The notes under the pieces: generated by a model
What the model was told of the DNA's origin: nothing
Database searches by the model: none
The model's input: the letters and a program-made list of their open reading frames with translations, nothing else
Position numbers and translations under genes: made by a program
Source of the DNA: Fortiea contorta PCC 7126
GTDB taxonomy: Bacteria > Cyanobacteriota > Cyanobacteriia > Cyanobacteriales > Nostocaceae
DNA length: 64,000 nt
NCBI RefSeq assembly: GCF_000332295.1
Contig: NZ_KB235930.1
Coordinates: forward strand, 687,895-751,894
Direction: 5' to 3'
Part shown: positions 46,073 to 54,245 of the stretch, in pieces
Layout: every line of letters starts with the position of its first letter
Numbering within the stretch: the first letter of the stretch is position 1

Positions 46073-46771
46073 ATGAAACGTCAACGACTTTTAAAATCAT
46101 CAATTTCTCAGAGGATAAAAATCACAAAGCTGTGGCAACGATTACAAAAATTTGTTTGTGGATTGTGCTTTGCTTTGGGTATTTGGTTAATTTTTACCAC
46201 TATTACTTTAATTTCTGTATCGTCTCAACCTGTCAATGGCTTGTTTGTGCTAGGCGGTAGCATTCAGCGGGAAATCTACGTAGCCGAGGCTGCAAAAAGA
46301 TACCCCCAAATCCCAATTTTGATTTCTCAGGGTTCTCCAGACCCTTGTGTGTGGCTGATTTTTCAACGAGAAGCCGCAGACTTATCAAACGTGTGGTTAG
46401 AAAAGTGCGCCGACTCTACTTGGGGAAATTTTTATTATGGTATTACGATTCTGCGGCGTTGGGGAGTGACTAAAGTCACGTTAATCACTTCCCAATCACA
46501 CCTCCCCAGGGCGAAATGGATAGCACAGATACTTTTTGGCGCTAATCGTATTTGGGTAGATGTGGAGGTAGTCCCAGAGCGAGGTGTACCAGGAAACCGT
46601 GAATCTTGGCTAAAAACAGGCTTAGATGTAACCCGTAGCTTGTTGTGGGCAGTTTTTAGCCCAATTATACAGCCACAATGCTCACAAGTAATCAGACTGG
46701 CGGATGTGGATATGTCAGCTTGGGAGCTGCAAGGATTTAAATGTGAACGTCAGGGGAATTTAGAGAGATGA
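46073..46771 (+). CDS. YdcF family protein (DUF218), membrane-anchored
   Basis: A 232-residue protein. A hydrophobic segment (about 28-50) anchors it, and the DUF218 core follows: GLFVLGGSIQREIYVAEAAKRYPQIPILISQGSP, then WGNFYYGITILRRWGVTKVTLITSQSHLPRAKWIAQ. DUF218/YdcF/SanA proteins are linked to envelope polysaccharide or murein handling in other bacteria. Activity here is unassigned. A cyclase-family gene follows 86 bp later on the same strand. Confidence 0.82.
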   Translation: MKRQRLLKSSISQRIKITKLWQRLQKFVCGLCFALGIWLIFTTITLISVSSQPVNGLFVLGGSIQREIYVAEAAKRYPQIPILISQGSPDPCVWLIFQREAADLSNVWLEKCADSTWGNFYYGITILRRWGVTKVTLITSQSHLPRAKWIAQILFGANRIWVDVEVVPERGVPGNRESWLKTGLDVTRSLLWAVFSPIIQPQCSQVIRLADVDMSAWELQGFKCERQGNLER

Positions 46772-46810
46772 GATAGCCGCTACGTCTATTTCAATAATCA
46801 AATAAATATA

Positions 46811-46853
46811 AGTCTCATAATACTAGAATCAAATATGAGTCTTATAATACTAG
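46811..46853 (+). promoter_or_regulatory. 16-bp direct repeat with TATAAT before the cyclase gene
   Basis: agtctcataatactag (46811-46826) recurs as agtcttataatactag (46838-46853) with one change. The second copy contains TATAAT at 46843-46848, and the ATG of the next gene is at 46858. Two tandem -10-like or operator half-sites are possible; the spacing from -10 to ATG would give a nearly leaderless mRNA. Confidence 0.35.
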
Positions 46854-46857
46854 CCAA

Positions 46858-47778
46858 ATGAAAAAACTCATAGTTCTGTTTTTAATTCCTCTGTTCATCC
46901 TGATTATTTGTCTACCTCTCAACGCCGCACAAGCACGCTCGACACTTCCCTTGTGGCAGGTTTATCAGCAATCTTTGAAAACAGCTAAATACGTTGACCT
47001 CACCCATACAATTACTCCGAAAATCCCTGTATGGGGAGGATTTGCCACGTCAAAGTTTGAGCCAACAATCAATCCTAAAACATTGCAACCATACACTTAT
47101 GCAAAAGATGGTTTTGAAGCAACTCATTACGACCTTTCCACAGATCAATTAGGCACACAATTAGATCCGCCAGCTCATTGGAGTCCTGATTATCCGGCGA
47201 TTGATGAATTACCTGCAACTTTTGCTGTGCGTCCTTTGGTGGTAATTCCCATTCAGGACAAGGTGGCGAAAGACCCTAACTATCATCTTACGGTGCTAGA
47301 TATTCAAGATTGGGAAAGGCAACATGGTAGAATCCCTGAAGGTTCGGTGGTATTTGTGCGCTCTGATTGGTCTAAGGAATGGCCAAATCCTGAACTAGCT
47401 AAGAGAACTAAATTTCCTGGAGTGAGTTTGGCGGCGCTGAAGTTTCTACATTTGCAACGTAAAATTTTATTCCACGGTCATGAACCGCTAGACACAGATA
47501 GTACGCCTACTCTGGAAGGTGAAGCTTGGCTATTGAGGAATGGCTATACCCAAGCAGAAGGTGTGGCAAATTTGGATAAAGTGCCACAAACAGGCGCATT
47601 GGTGGCGATAGGCTATCCGAAATTTCAAGGCGGTTTGGGTGGTTATGCTCGTTTTATTGCTATTTGTCCGCCGAATTGGCAATATGGTGTGTCAGTCGGT
47701 CAGATTCCCGAATCACCCTTGCAAAAAGCTGATAAACCACTGCGTTGGAACCCAGATTTAGGCGTAAGAGTGAGGTAA
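46858..47778 (+). CDS. Secreted cyclase family protein (putative metal-dependent hydrolase)
   Basis: A 306-residue protein with a signal peptide (1-26, LFLIPLFILIICLPLNAAQA). The mature domain is the cyclase/kynurenine formamidase-like fold: VDLTHTITPKIPVWGGF and HYDLSTDQLGTQLDPPAHWSP, where the H-x3-T-x-D-x2-H-type metal residues appear as GTQLDPPAHW, then FHGHEPLDTDSTP. The family includes KynB, but a secreted version with that activity is not established. It follows ydcF by 86 bp, and a 36-codon frame begins four bases after its stop. Confidence 0.8.
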   Translation: MKKLIVLFLIPLFILIICLPLNAAQARSTLPLWQVYQQSLKTAKYVDLTHTITPKIPVWGGFATSKFEPTINPKTLQPYTYAKDGFEATHYDLSTDQLGTQLDPPAHWSPDYPAIDELPATFAVRPLVVIPIQDKVAKDPNYHLTVLDIQDWERQHGRIPEGSVVFVRSDWSKEWPNPELAKRTKFPGVSLAALKFLHLQRKILFHGHEPLDTDSTPTLEGEAWLLRNGYTQAEGVANLDKVPQTGALVAIGYPKFQGGLGGYARFIAICPPNWQYGVSVGQIPESPLQKADKPLRWNPDLGVRVR

Positions 47779-47782
47779 TATC

Positions 47783-47893
47783 ATGAAAGACACTAACCTT
47801 AGCGATGCACTTGCTGAGGCTGTAGAAGAATGGCTAAATAAGCCAGAAAACCGAGAAATAATTCAAAGGCACAATTTGAAGCTTGAAGAATAG
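47783..47893 (+). CDS. Possible 36-residue small protein
   Basis: ATG lies 5 bases after the cyclase stop codon, allowing translational coupling. It encodes a charged helical peptide, beginning MKDTNLSDALAEAVEEWLN and ending HNLKLEE. It resembles the antitoxin-like or N-terminal pieces of small helical proteins, but no family is recognised. It could be the remnant of a longer antitoxin. Low confidence because of length. Confidence 0.35.
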   Translation: MKDTNLSDALAEAVEEWLNKPENREIIQRHNLKLEE

Positions 47894-48477
47894 GCGATCG
47901 CCTAGGAATATAGAAGGGAGATAGTAGTCGAGAGTTGAGGGGATTTATAGTGAGCGATCGCCCATTTTGTGCTAACGTAACTCATTCACAAGTCTTTGAT
48001 GCTCATTAATGAAGCTTGGAACTGGGTTAATGAGGCTTAGAACTGCGTTAATGAAGCTCTGAACTCAATTAATGAAGCTTGGGACTGCGTTAATGAGTCT
48101 TTGAACTCGATTAATGAGCCTTGGAACTGCGTTAATGAGTCTTTGAACTCGATTAATGAGCCTTGGAACTGCGTTAATGAGGCTATGAACTTCATTAAAG
48201 AGGCTTTGGGGTCTGACAAATAAAAAAATATCTAATTCTCTTGTGGGGTAGCCTTATACACTGGGCAGGCTTTCTGGCCCGCCCCGCAATATGGGATAAT
48301 TTATTTCTCGGAGTTTCTTTGATACTTGTTTAGAAGATAAATTAAACGAAACTTAAAAAAATTATAGGTAAAGTTAGATTTCATTTTTCCGTCTAACTTA
48401 CCCAAATTTATAGTCAACCACATTACTACATAACTTAGTATTAAAATTAGTGTACAGATTGAAAAAGGAGCCAGAAA
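47894..48477. other. Gene-free stretch with a 21-bp minisatellite
   Basis: About 580 bp, dominated by ten 21-bp repeats (48006-48215). The remaining right part is AT-rich and ends with a good Shine-Dalgarno (aaaggag, 48465-48471) for the next gene. Small frames at 48301-48483 (minus) are judged chance. Confidence 0.6.
47985..48215. repeat. 21-bp tandem repeat, ten units plus one degenerate
   Basis: Units with the core ttaatgag-cttggaact start exactly every 21 bp from 48006 to 48195; a degenerate eleventh lies at 47985-48005. Two alternating subtypes (gcgttaatgagtctttgaact and cgattaatgagccttggaact types) suggest a 42-bp higher-order unit. On the minus strand the repeat stays open for 60 codons and codes for heptads SLTQFQG/SLIEFKD, but only TTG starts it, so it is not called a gene. 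Confidence 0.93.
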
Positions 48478-48750
48478 GTGCAAGCCATACTTTTAAGCCG
48501 TGAAGAAGTTGCACGACGTGCTAAAGAACTATACGAAAATAGCATTCGGCAACAAGTAGAAACAGAAGAAAATATTGGTAAAATGGTAATTATTAATGTA
48601 GAAAATGGTGAATATGCAGTTGATAAACTAGGCATAGAATCAGCACATTTTTTACGACGTAATAATCCCTATGCTCGACTTTTTGGCATTCGCATTGGTT
48701 ACAAAGTTGCAGCTTCTTTCGGTGGTGAAATGGAGCGTGATTATCTGTGA
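48478..48750 (+). CDS. Small hypothetical protein paired with a retropepsin-like gene
   Basis: A 90-residue protein with a GTG start and a good Shine-Dalgarno (aaaggag, 48465-48471). An N-terminal helix (LSREEVARRAKELYENSIRQQV) precedes a beta-rich core (GKMVIINVENGEYAVDKLG, ending RIGYKVAASFGG). Its stop overlaps the next gene's GTG by 4 bases, so the two are coupled. The pair resembles a recurring cyanobacterial two-gene cassette. Family not recognised; a partner or regulator of the protease is a guess. Confidence 0.65.
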   Translation: MQAILLSREEVARRAKELYENSIRQQVETEENIGKMVIINVENGEYAVDKLGIESAHFLRRNNPYARLFGIRIGYKVAASFGGEMERDYL

Positions 48751-49112
48751 TTTCTGGTATTGTCAAGAATGGACGCCCAACCGTTAACGTAATTTTTAGA
48801 CTGCCTAATCAACCAAATTTTACCATTGAATTTGTTATTGACACAGGTTTTACAGAATTTCTGTCTCTACCCCCAGCCGCAGTCACTGTGTTGGGTTTTC
48901 CTTTTGTTTATGACATGTATGTAAATTTAGCTGACAATAGTAATGTCTTATTGCCAGTACATAAAGCTTCCATTATTTGGAATCGAGAAGAACAAGAAGT
49001 GTATCTACTGGCTGCAGGACAGCGACCTTTATTAGGTAGAGCTTTACTTGATGAGCATGAACTTGTAATTCAGTTTACTGAGGGCGGTTTAGTAACAATT
49101 GATCAATTGTAG
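48747..49112 (+). CDS. Clan AA (retropepsin-like) aspartic protease
   Basis: A 121-residue protein with one DTG active-site motif in FVIDTGFTEFLSLP (about residue 31) and the later hydrophobic-hydrophobic-G motif PLLGRALLDEHELVIQF, as in single-domain retroviral-type proteases that act as homodimers. No signal peptide. GTG start overlaps the previous stop. Its substrate is unknown; the tight pairing with the 90-residue gene suggests the two act together, perhaps like a toxin-antitoxin module. Confidence 0.75.
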   Translation: MISGIVKNGRPTVNVIFRLPNQPNFTIEFVIDTGFTEFLSLPPAAVTVLGFPFVYDMYVNLADNSNVLLPVHKASIIWNREEQEVYLLAAGQRPLLGRALLDEHELVIQFTEGGLVTIDQL

Positions 49113-49218
49113 TCGCTTTCTGGATAGTTATGCAGGTGTTTTGTGAATCTGTAGACTAAAGTTTTCTATTATAATCAGTACATACATTACAAAAGTCAAA
49201 AGGCAAAATGAAATTAAT

Positions 49219-50409
49219 ATGAGTTCAAATAGTCACTTGATTTTAGGTGAAACATTCATTTCTCACAATAGGTTGGATATTTCTCCAGTATTTCTTTCGG
49301 ACAATGAAATTAATGACAAATACAAGAAAGGAGAGATAAGAATTGTAACGGAACAAGCTCGTTACCCACTTGATAGTATAAAAACTATGCTTGACAGTAA
49401 AAAATATATCCGAAATCCTGAATATCAGCGCAGAAAAAGATGGGACGATACTCGAAAATCACGTTTAATAGAATCATTCATAATGAATGTACCTATTCCA
49501 CCTATATTTCTGTATGAAATAGATTATTCTATTTATGAAGTAATGGACGGACAGCAAAGACTAACGGCTATCTATGATTTTTATAAAGGAAAATTTAAGC
49601 TGGAAGGATTGGAATATTGGCAGGAACTTAATGGACGAAAATATCAAGATTTGCCTGAGCAGGTGAAAAGAGGTATAGATAGGCGCTATTTATCCTCTAT
49701 TGTCTTATTACAAGAAACAGCTAAAAGCCAAGAAGAAGCTGAATATCTCAAACAGATAGTTTTTGAGAGACTGAATAGTGGAGGGGAGAAACTAACTCCA
49801 CAAGAAACAAGAAATGCCTTGCATAATGGCAAGTTTAATCGGTTATGTATAAAACTTGCTGAAAATGACTCTTTTCGTAAAATGTGGAATCTACCTTTAG
49901 AAAGTGAAGGAGAAGAAAAATTACTTGAAAGCGAATCTTATCGTAGAATGGAAGATGTTGAATTAGTTTTACGATTCTTTGCTTATCGCCATGTAGATAA
50001 TTTAAAATCCCCAGTGGACAAATTTTTAGATGAGTATTTAAAGCAAGCAAATGATTATTCAGATGAAACAATAAAAAGTCTTGAAACCCTTTTCCAAGAA
50101 ACTATAAATTTAATTTACTCTGTACTAGGAGATTTAGCTTTTATACCACCAAAAGAAAAGCGTGACAGGAAAACGCCATTGAAAACTATTTATGATCCAC
50201 TAATGCAGGTATTCGCAAATAATATTTCTCACAAAGAAAGTTTGATAAAAAATAAAACATTGATTAAAAAGAATTTATATTTAGCTAAAGAATTACTATA
50301 CATCAAGGAAGAAAATAATAGATTCCTTTTTGATGGGAGATACAATAACAAAAAAGATGTAGAAGCACGCATCAATTATTTTCATAATTTTCTGCAAAGC
50401 TATATTTAA
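49219..50409 (+). CDS. DUF262 (ParB/Srx-fold, GmrSD N-terminal-like) protein
   Basis: A 396-residue protein. The DUF262 hallmarks are NPEYQRRKRWDDTRKSRLIESFIMNVPIPPIFL (about 67-98) and MDGQQRLTAIYDF (D110-G-Q-Q-R114). The C-terminal half is helical, with no HNH (DUF1524) motif, so it is a stand-alone DUF262 unlike GmrSD-type restriction proteins. DUF262 domains are thought to bind or hydrolyse nucleotides and occur in antiphage systems. The gene is visibly more AT-rich, with more AAA/AAT/ATA codons than neighbours, and 18 bp separate it from the HEPN gene. Confidence 0.85.
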   Translation: MSSNSHLILGETFISHNRLDISPVFLSDNEINDKYKKGEIRIVTEQARYPLDSIKTMLDSKKYIRNPEYQRRKRWDDTRKSRLIESFIMNVPIPPIFLYEIDYSIYEVMDGQQRLTAIYDFYKGKFKLEGLEYWQELNGRKYQDLPEQVKRGIDRRYLSSIVLLQETAKSQEEAEYLKQIVFERLNSGGEKLTPQETRNALHNGKFNRLCIKLAENDSFRKMWNLPLESEGEEKLLESESYRRMEDVELVLRFFAYRHVDNLKSPVDKFLDEYLKQANDYSDETIKSLETLFQETINLIYSVLGDLAFIPPKEKRDRKTPLKTIYDPLMQVFANNISHKESLIKNKTLIKKNLYLAKELLYIKEENNRFLFDGRYNNKKDVEARINYFHNFLQSYI

Positions 50410-50427
50410 TTGACTTTGATAGAAATT

Positions 50428-51492
50428 ATGAATGCGGAATCTCTGGAGAGCTTTAAAAAAGAAATAAATCAAATCAGAGAATATTTAAAACATATTGAAT
50501 ATGTAAATAATGTTGCTGGTTATACTATTTTGGAAACGGATAATAAGCAAATTCAAACATTGCTAAATACGCTAAAGAATCACTATAAAGCTTTTGGAAC
50601 CGAGAAAAAATTATTTGAATATAAAGCATCTATTATTTCACTTTATGGGCTGCTCGAAAAGTACGTTGAAATCTGGATTAAAGAGTATCTTAATTCACTG
50701 TCTAGCCTGATAGTTGAGTATAGCAATATGGACGAAAAAATTAGAGACAATCATTTTGAACTTTCTTTAAAACTCATAAATACTATTATAAGTAGGGAAA
50801 GTGTCAAATATCAACACCTTACAAAAGAGGAGGTGTTAAAGAAGCTAAATCAATGTATTGTCAGTCCTACAAGCTATCAAATAAATACCGAAGCATTTGT
50901 CATTTTATCGGGCAACTTAAAACATAATAAAATTGTAGATTTATTCAAATACTTAAATGTTGATTTGAACAGTGGATTAGCTAAAAATGAAAGTCTTAGC
51001 AATGAAATTGGCTTAAAAACAAATGAAATCTCCAGAGTAGAAAAAGACATTTTATATAATAAAATAAATGATTTAGTTGAAAGGAGAAATCAAATTGCTC
51101 ACGGTTCAGAAAAATTGGATGATATCTTAAGTACATCTGGATTAGAGCCTTATATTCAATTTTTAGAAAAATATTGCCAAGCTATTTTTGAAACGTTAGT
51201 TGAAGAAGTTATCAAACAAGAATCAATACACACTTTTCAAAAAATAAAAAAAGTGATTAACGTCTTTGGCAATAAAGTATTGGCGTTTGAAATTGACAAT
51301 TATAATATAAAAGTTGGAGATATGCTGATCATCGAAACGAGAGAAGGAAAATTTTACAAAAAGTCTATTTTGACAATTCAGTTAAACAACGAACCATATG
51401 AAGAAATTACAGTTTTAGAGAAAACGAATATTGCTGTAAGTGTTGAACACAAAATTAAAGATAATCAAACATTTTATATAGAAAAGCGGTAG
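50428..51492 (+). CDS. HEPN domain protein (MAE_28990/MAE_18760-like), putative ribonuclease partner
   Basis: A 354-residue protein. The HEPN catalytic motif is R220-NQIA-H225 (ERRNQIAHG). Helices at about 60-95 (YKASIISLYGLLEKYVEIWIKEYL) match the first part of MAE_28990/MAE_18760-type HEPN domains, and a C-terminal beta-rich tail (about 275-354) may be a sensor or partner domain. HEPN proteins are usually RNases in toxin or antiviral systems. It follows the DUF262 gene by 18 bp and shares its AT-rich character; a TTG directly at 50410 is an alternative start. Assignment of the subfamily is from memory. Confidence 0.75.
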   Translation: MNAESLESFKKEINQIREYLKHIEYVNNVAGYTILETDNKQIQTLLNTLKNHYKAFGTEKKLFEYKASIISLYGLLEKYVEIWIKEYLNSLSSLIVEYSNMDEKIRDNHFELSLKLINTIISRESVKYQHLTKEEVLKKLNQCIVSPTSYQINTEAFVILSGNLKHNKIVDLFKYLNVDLNSGLAKNESLSNEIGLKTNEISRVEKDILYNKINDLVERRNQIAHGSEKLDDILSTSGLEPYIQFLEKYCQAIFETLVEEVIKQESIHTFQKIKKVINVFGNKVLAFEIDNYNIKVGDMLIIETREGKFYKKSILTIQLNNEPYEEITVLEKTNIAVSVEHKIKDNQTFYIEKR

Positions 51493-51535
51493 TTTCATTG
51501 AATCAGTATATTAATAAGTAATTTGTCCTAAAAGT

Positions 51536-52750
51536 TTAATCCATAACTGCTAACACAGCTTTCGGTAATAATTTATCTTTAAACCAAATAATTCTAGCGG
51601 GGACATCGTTTAATTTCACTCCCGCTTTTTCTAAATTCAATCGCTCGGAAATTGCCAATATTAAGTTATCACATCCGGCACGCCGCACTTGAGAAAACTT
51701 TTTTTGTAAGTATTCTGGACGCCAATAACCAACTATTTCTAATAAATAACTTCTACCATCAGGATGGACTAGGCGAAAGTCGGGAATCATGACGCTACCG
51801 GGGATGGGAATTAAATCGACTTCTCGCTCTAGAAACCAGTCGGATTTTAATGCATCCCATTTATCGGCGAAGGATGCTTCTAACATGCTGTCGTAGGGTT
51901 TACCAGGGGAGTAGTGAGAGACTAAACCGCATTCAGAATTGAGGGTGAAGCGTCCGGTTCTCCAGGTGTTGGTGTAGGTGTCGCGGTTTTTTAAGGTAGC
52001 TGCGAGGCTCCATTTAGTAACGTGGAGTAGGGCAGGAATCATTTTGGCGATCGCTAACCCGTAACGTGTACTAGGATTAAATAAGCTGGTCGGCCCGTCA
52101 ATGGTAATTGTAAACCCGTGGTCGGCATCGCCCTCAATATAAGCCATTAATTGAAACAACTTTAAATAGCGAAACAATAGCTTATATTCTCCCGGAACAT
52201 TGCGGTGAGCATTTAACACTAACTGACTCGCTTTATAAAACACGCCTTGTACTTGCGATAGGTTATATCGATTTAATAAATCTTGCGGTGTTGGTGCATC
52301 AAAAACTGTCAAAATTTTATTTTCTGCTAAATCTGCATACAGTCCGGTGTGGACTTGTGCTGGTAAAACTTCTCTTTCTAATTCACGGGTTAATTCATCT
52401 GCTACTTGGCTTAAAGTTTGCTGTGTTGATTCTCGACTGGGAACTGATTTTGCTGACAGCGTAAACACTCTTTCTCTTAACATCGGTGGTTCTAAGGGAC
52501 TAACCACCTCGAATGTGCAAAAACTGCTTTTTAAAATATAAGCTAAACCCCGCTTGACGCGATAATCTGTGGTGTCTCCTTCAAAATCTGCTAATTGTCG
52601 CTCAAGTTCACCTTGAGTTTTGCCTACTGCTGCTTGAAAATAATTAATTAACTCCCTCGCCAAGCTCATTTGTTGGTCATCAATCTTCAACCTCTTCGGG
52701 ATGATTTCTTCTCCGTTGTGGCGGTGCATCAATAGGTCTGTTGGTAACAT
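51536..52750 (-). CDS. DUF790 (Bax1-like) nuclease, partner of XPB-type helicase
   Basis: A 404-residue protein. It starts LPTDLLMHRHNGEEIIPKRL, the conserved DUF790 N-terminus. Near the C terminus D324 (MIPDFRLVHPDGRSYLLE) and E338-I-V form the core of a PD-(D/E)XK-type nuclease, as in archaeal Bax1, which binds XPB and cuts DNA bubbles. The start codon lies inside the helicase gene, giving a 71-bp coding overlap in different frames; the conserved N-terminus supports this start. Repair or defence function is inferred from the archaeal pair. Confidence 0.8.
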   Translation of the reverse strand: MLPTDLLMHRHNGEEIIPKRLKIDDQQMSLARELINYFQAAVGKTQGELERQLADFEGDTTDYRVKRGLAYILKSSFCTFEVVSPLEPPMLRERVFTLSAKSVPSRESTQQTLSQVADELTRELEREVLPAQVHTGLYADLAENKILTVFDAPTPQDLLNRYNLSQVQGVFYKASQLVLNAHRNVPGEYKLLFRYLKLFQLMAYIEGDADHGFTITIDGPTSLFNPSTRYGLAIAKMIPALLHVTKWSLAATLKNRDTYTNTWRTGRFTLNSECGLVSHYSPGKPYDSMLEASFADKWDALKSDWFLEREVDLIPIPGSVMIPDFRLVHPDGRSYLLEIVGYWRPEYLQKKFSQVRRAGCDNLILAISERLNLEKAGVKLNDVPARIIWFKDKLLPKAVLAVMD

Positions 52751-54245
52751 CTTTCTTCTCGGTTGAGTAATTTATTTCTAATTGTTCAGCAGCTTTATAA
52801 CTCTTTTCTTTTTTAACTTCATAAATCGGCTGCACAACTTGCAAATTCGGTTTATTTGGTTTTTCTGCTTCGCGTTTCTGTTCTCCCCGTCGCCGTGCAG
52901 AAGTTCCTTCTTCGCTTGTATCTTCGGCGACGACTTCATATAAAATAGCTTGCTTGTTTTCAGTATTTCCCTTTCTTAAAACTCTGCCTAAACGCTGGAT
53001 ATATTCTCTTGTGGAACCAGTCCCAGATAAAATAATAGCAATAGAAGCCGCCGGGACATCAACACCTTCGTTTAAAACATGGGAAGCAATGAGAGTGTTA
53101 TATTCACCTTCTCGAAATTTAGTTAATATTTCATGGCGTTCTTTGACTGGTGTTTGATGAGTGATGGAGGGAATTAATAAATCTTGGGAAATGCGATAAA
53201 CGGTGGTGTTATCGGCGGTGAAAATTAAAATTCTTTCAGGAAAATGCTTGGTTAATAAATTAGCCAGAATTCGCAATTTCCCATCAGTCCCCAGAGCGAT
53301 TTCCTTGGCTTCGCGGTGAGCTAACATGGCTCTGCGTCCAGTTTGCGATCGCGCACTCATTTGCACGAACATTTGCCAACCTTGAATGCTTCCTAAAGAA
53401 ATGCGAGATTGTTTTAAAAAATCGTTGCGGAGTTGAATTAATTCGTTGTATCTTTCCCTTTCTTGTGGCGATAACTTCACCTTCATTTGCACGATTTCAT
53501 GTTCAGCTAATGCCTTCCCCGCTAAATCTTCAGCGCGTTTGCGATATACTTCTCTACCAATTAAGATATTTAAATCAGCGTGTTTACCATCGGTGCGTTC
53601 TGGTGTGGCTGAGAGTCCGAGACGATAGGGAGCGATCGCATATTCGGCAATGACGCGACTAAAATCAGTGGGTAAATGGTGACACTCGTCAAAAATCAGC
53701 AATGCATATTGATTTCCCAAAGTTTCGGCATGAATCGCTGCACTATCATATGTTGCCACTAAAATAGCCGTCCTATCCTTAGAACCACCGCCCAGCAATC
53801 CCACATCAGCGTCAGGAAACGCAGCCACTAAATGTGCGTACCACTGGTGCATCAAATCTAAAGTCGGGACAACAATTAGGGTGGTGCGGGGCGTCGCTTG
53901 CATCGCCATTTGCGCTAAATAAGTCTTTCCCGCCGCCGTGGGCAGCACCACAACCCCCTGTCTTCCTGCCAGTTTCCAAGCCGCTAATGCCTCATCTTGG
54001 TGGGGGTAAGGCGTCATTTCTAAACTGGGGATTAAATCTATCGGATAGAATTCCTTAGCTTCGTCGATAAAATCAATTTCTTCAGCTTGTAGTGCTTCCA
54101 CTAAACAGCGGTATCTAATTGCTGGGAAACGAAACTTTTCCACTCGATCATCCCACGTGGCGTAGTCCATCCAAGCTTTACCGCGTGGTGGTGGATGCAA
54201 AATCAGAGTACCACGATTAAAGGTGAGTGTGGGGGTGCGAGGCAT
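52680..54245 (-). CDS. XPB-like DEAH-box DNA helicase
   Basis: A 521-residue superfamily 2 helicase. Walker A is VLPTAAGKT (about 100-108), Walker B is FDECHH (185-190), then LGLSATPERTDG and C-terminal motifs VDVPAA and QRLGRVLRKG. A short N-terminal damage-recognition-like region (TFNRGTLILHPPPRG) matches archaeal/bacterial XPB. The tail after about residue 450 is charged and low complexity. With its overlapping DUF790 partner it forms an XPB-Bax1-type repair pair found in archaea and scattered bacteria. Confidence 0.87.
   Translation of the reverse strand: MPRTPTLTFNRGTLILHPPPRGKAWMDYATWDDRVEKFRFPAIRYRCLVEALQAEEIDFIDEAKEFYPIDLIPSLEMTPYPHQDEALAAWKLAGRQGVVVLPTAAGKTYLAQMAMQATPRTTLIVVPTLDLMHQWYAHLVAAFPDADVGLLGGGSKDRTAILVATYDSAAIHAETLGNQYALLIFDECHHLPTDFSRVIAEYAIAPYRLGLSATPERTDGKHADLNILIGREVYRKRAEDLAGKALAEHEIVQMKVKLSPQERERYNELIQLRNDFLKQSRISLGSIQGWQMFVQMSARSQTGRRAMLAHREAKEIALGTDGKLRILANLLTKHFPERILIFTADNTTVYRISQDLLIPSITHQTPVKERHEILTKFREGEYNTLIASHVLNEGVDVPAASIAIILSGTGSTREYIQRLGRVLRKGNTENKQAILYEVVAEDTSEEGTSARRRGEQKREAEKPNKPNLQVVQPIYEVKKEKSYKAAEQLEINYSTEKKDVTNRPIDAPPQRRRNHPEEVED

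Noticed and set aside
47985-48215. Possible CRISPR array
   Set aside because: Units are contiguous at 21 bp with no spacers, and no cas genes are present.
48037-48219. 60-codon minus-strand frame in the 21-bp repeat
   Set aside because: Only a TTG start, no Shine-Dalgarno; the open frame follows from a repeat period divisible by three.
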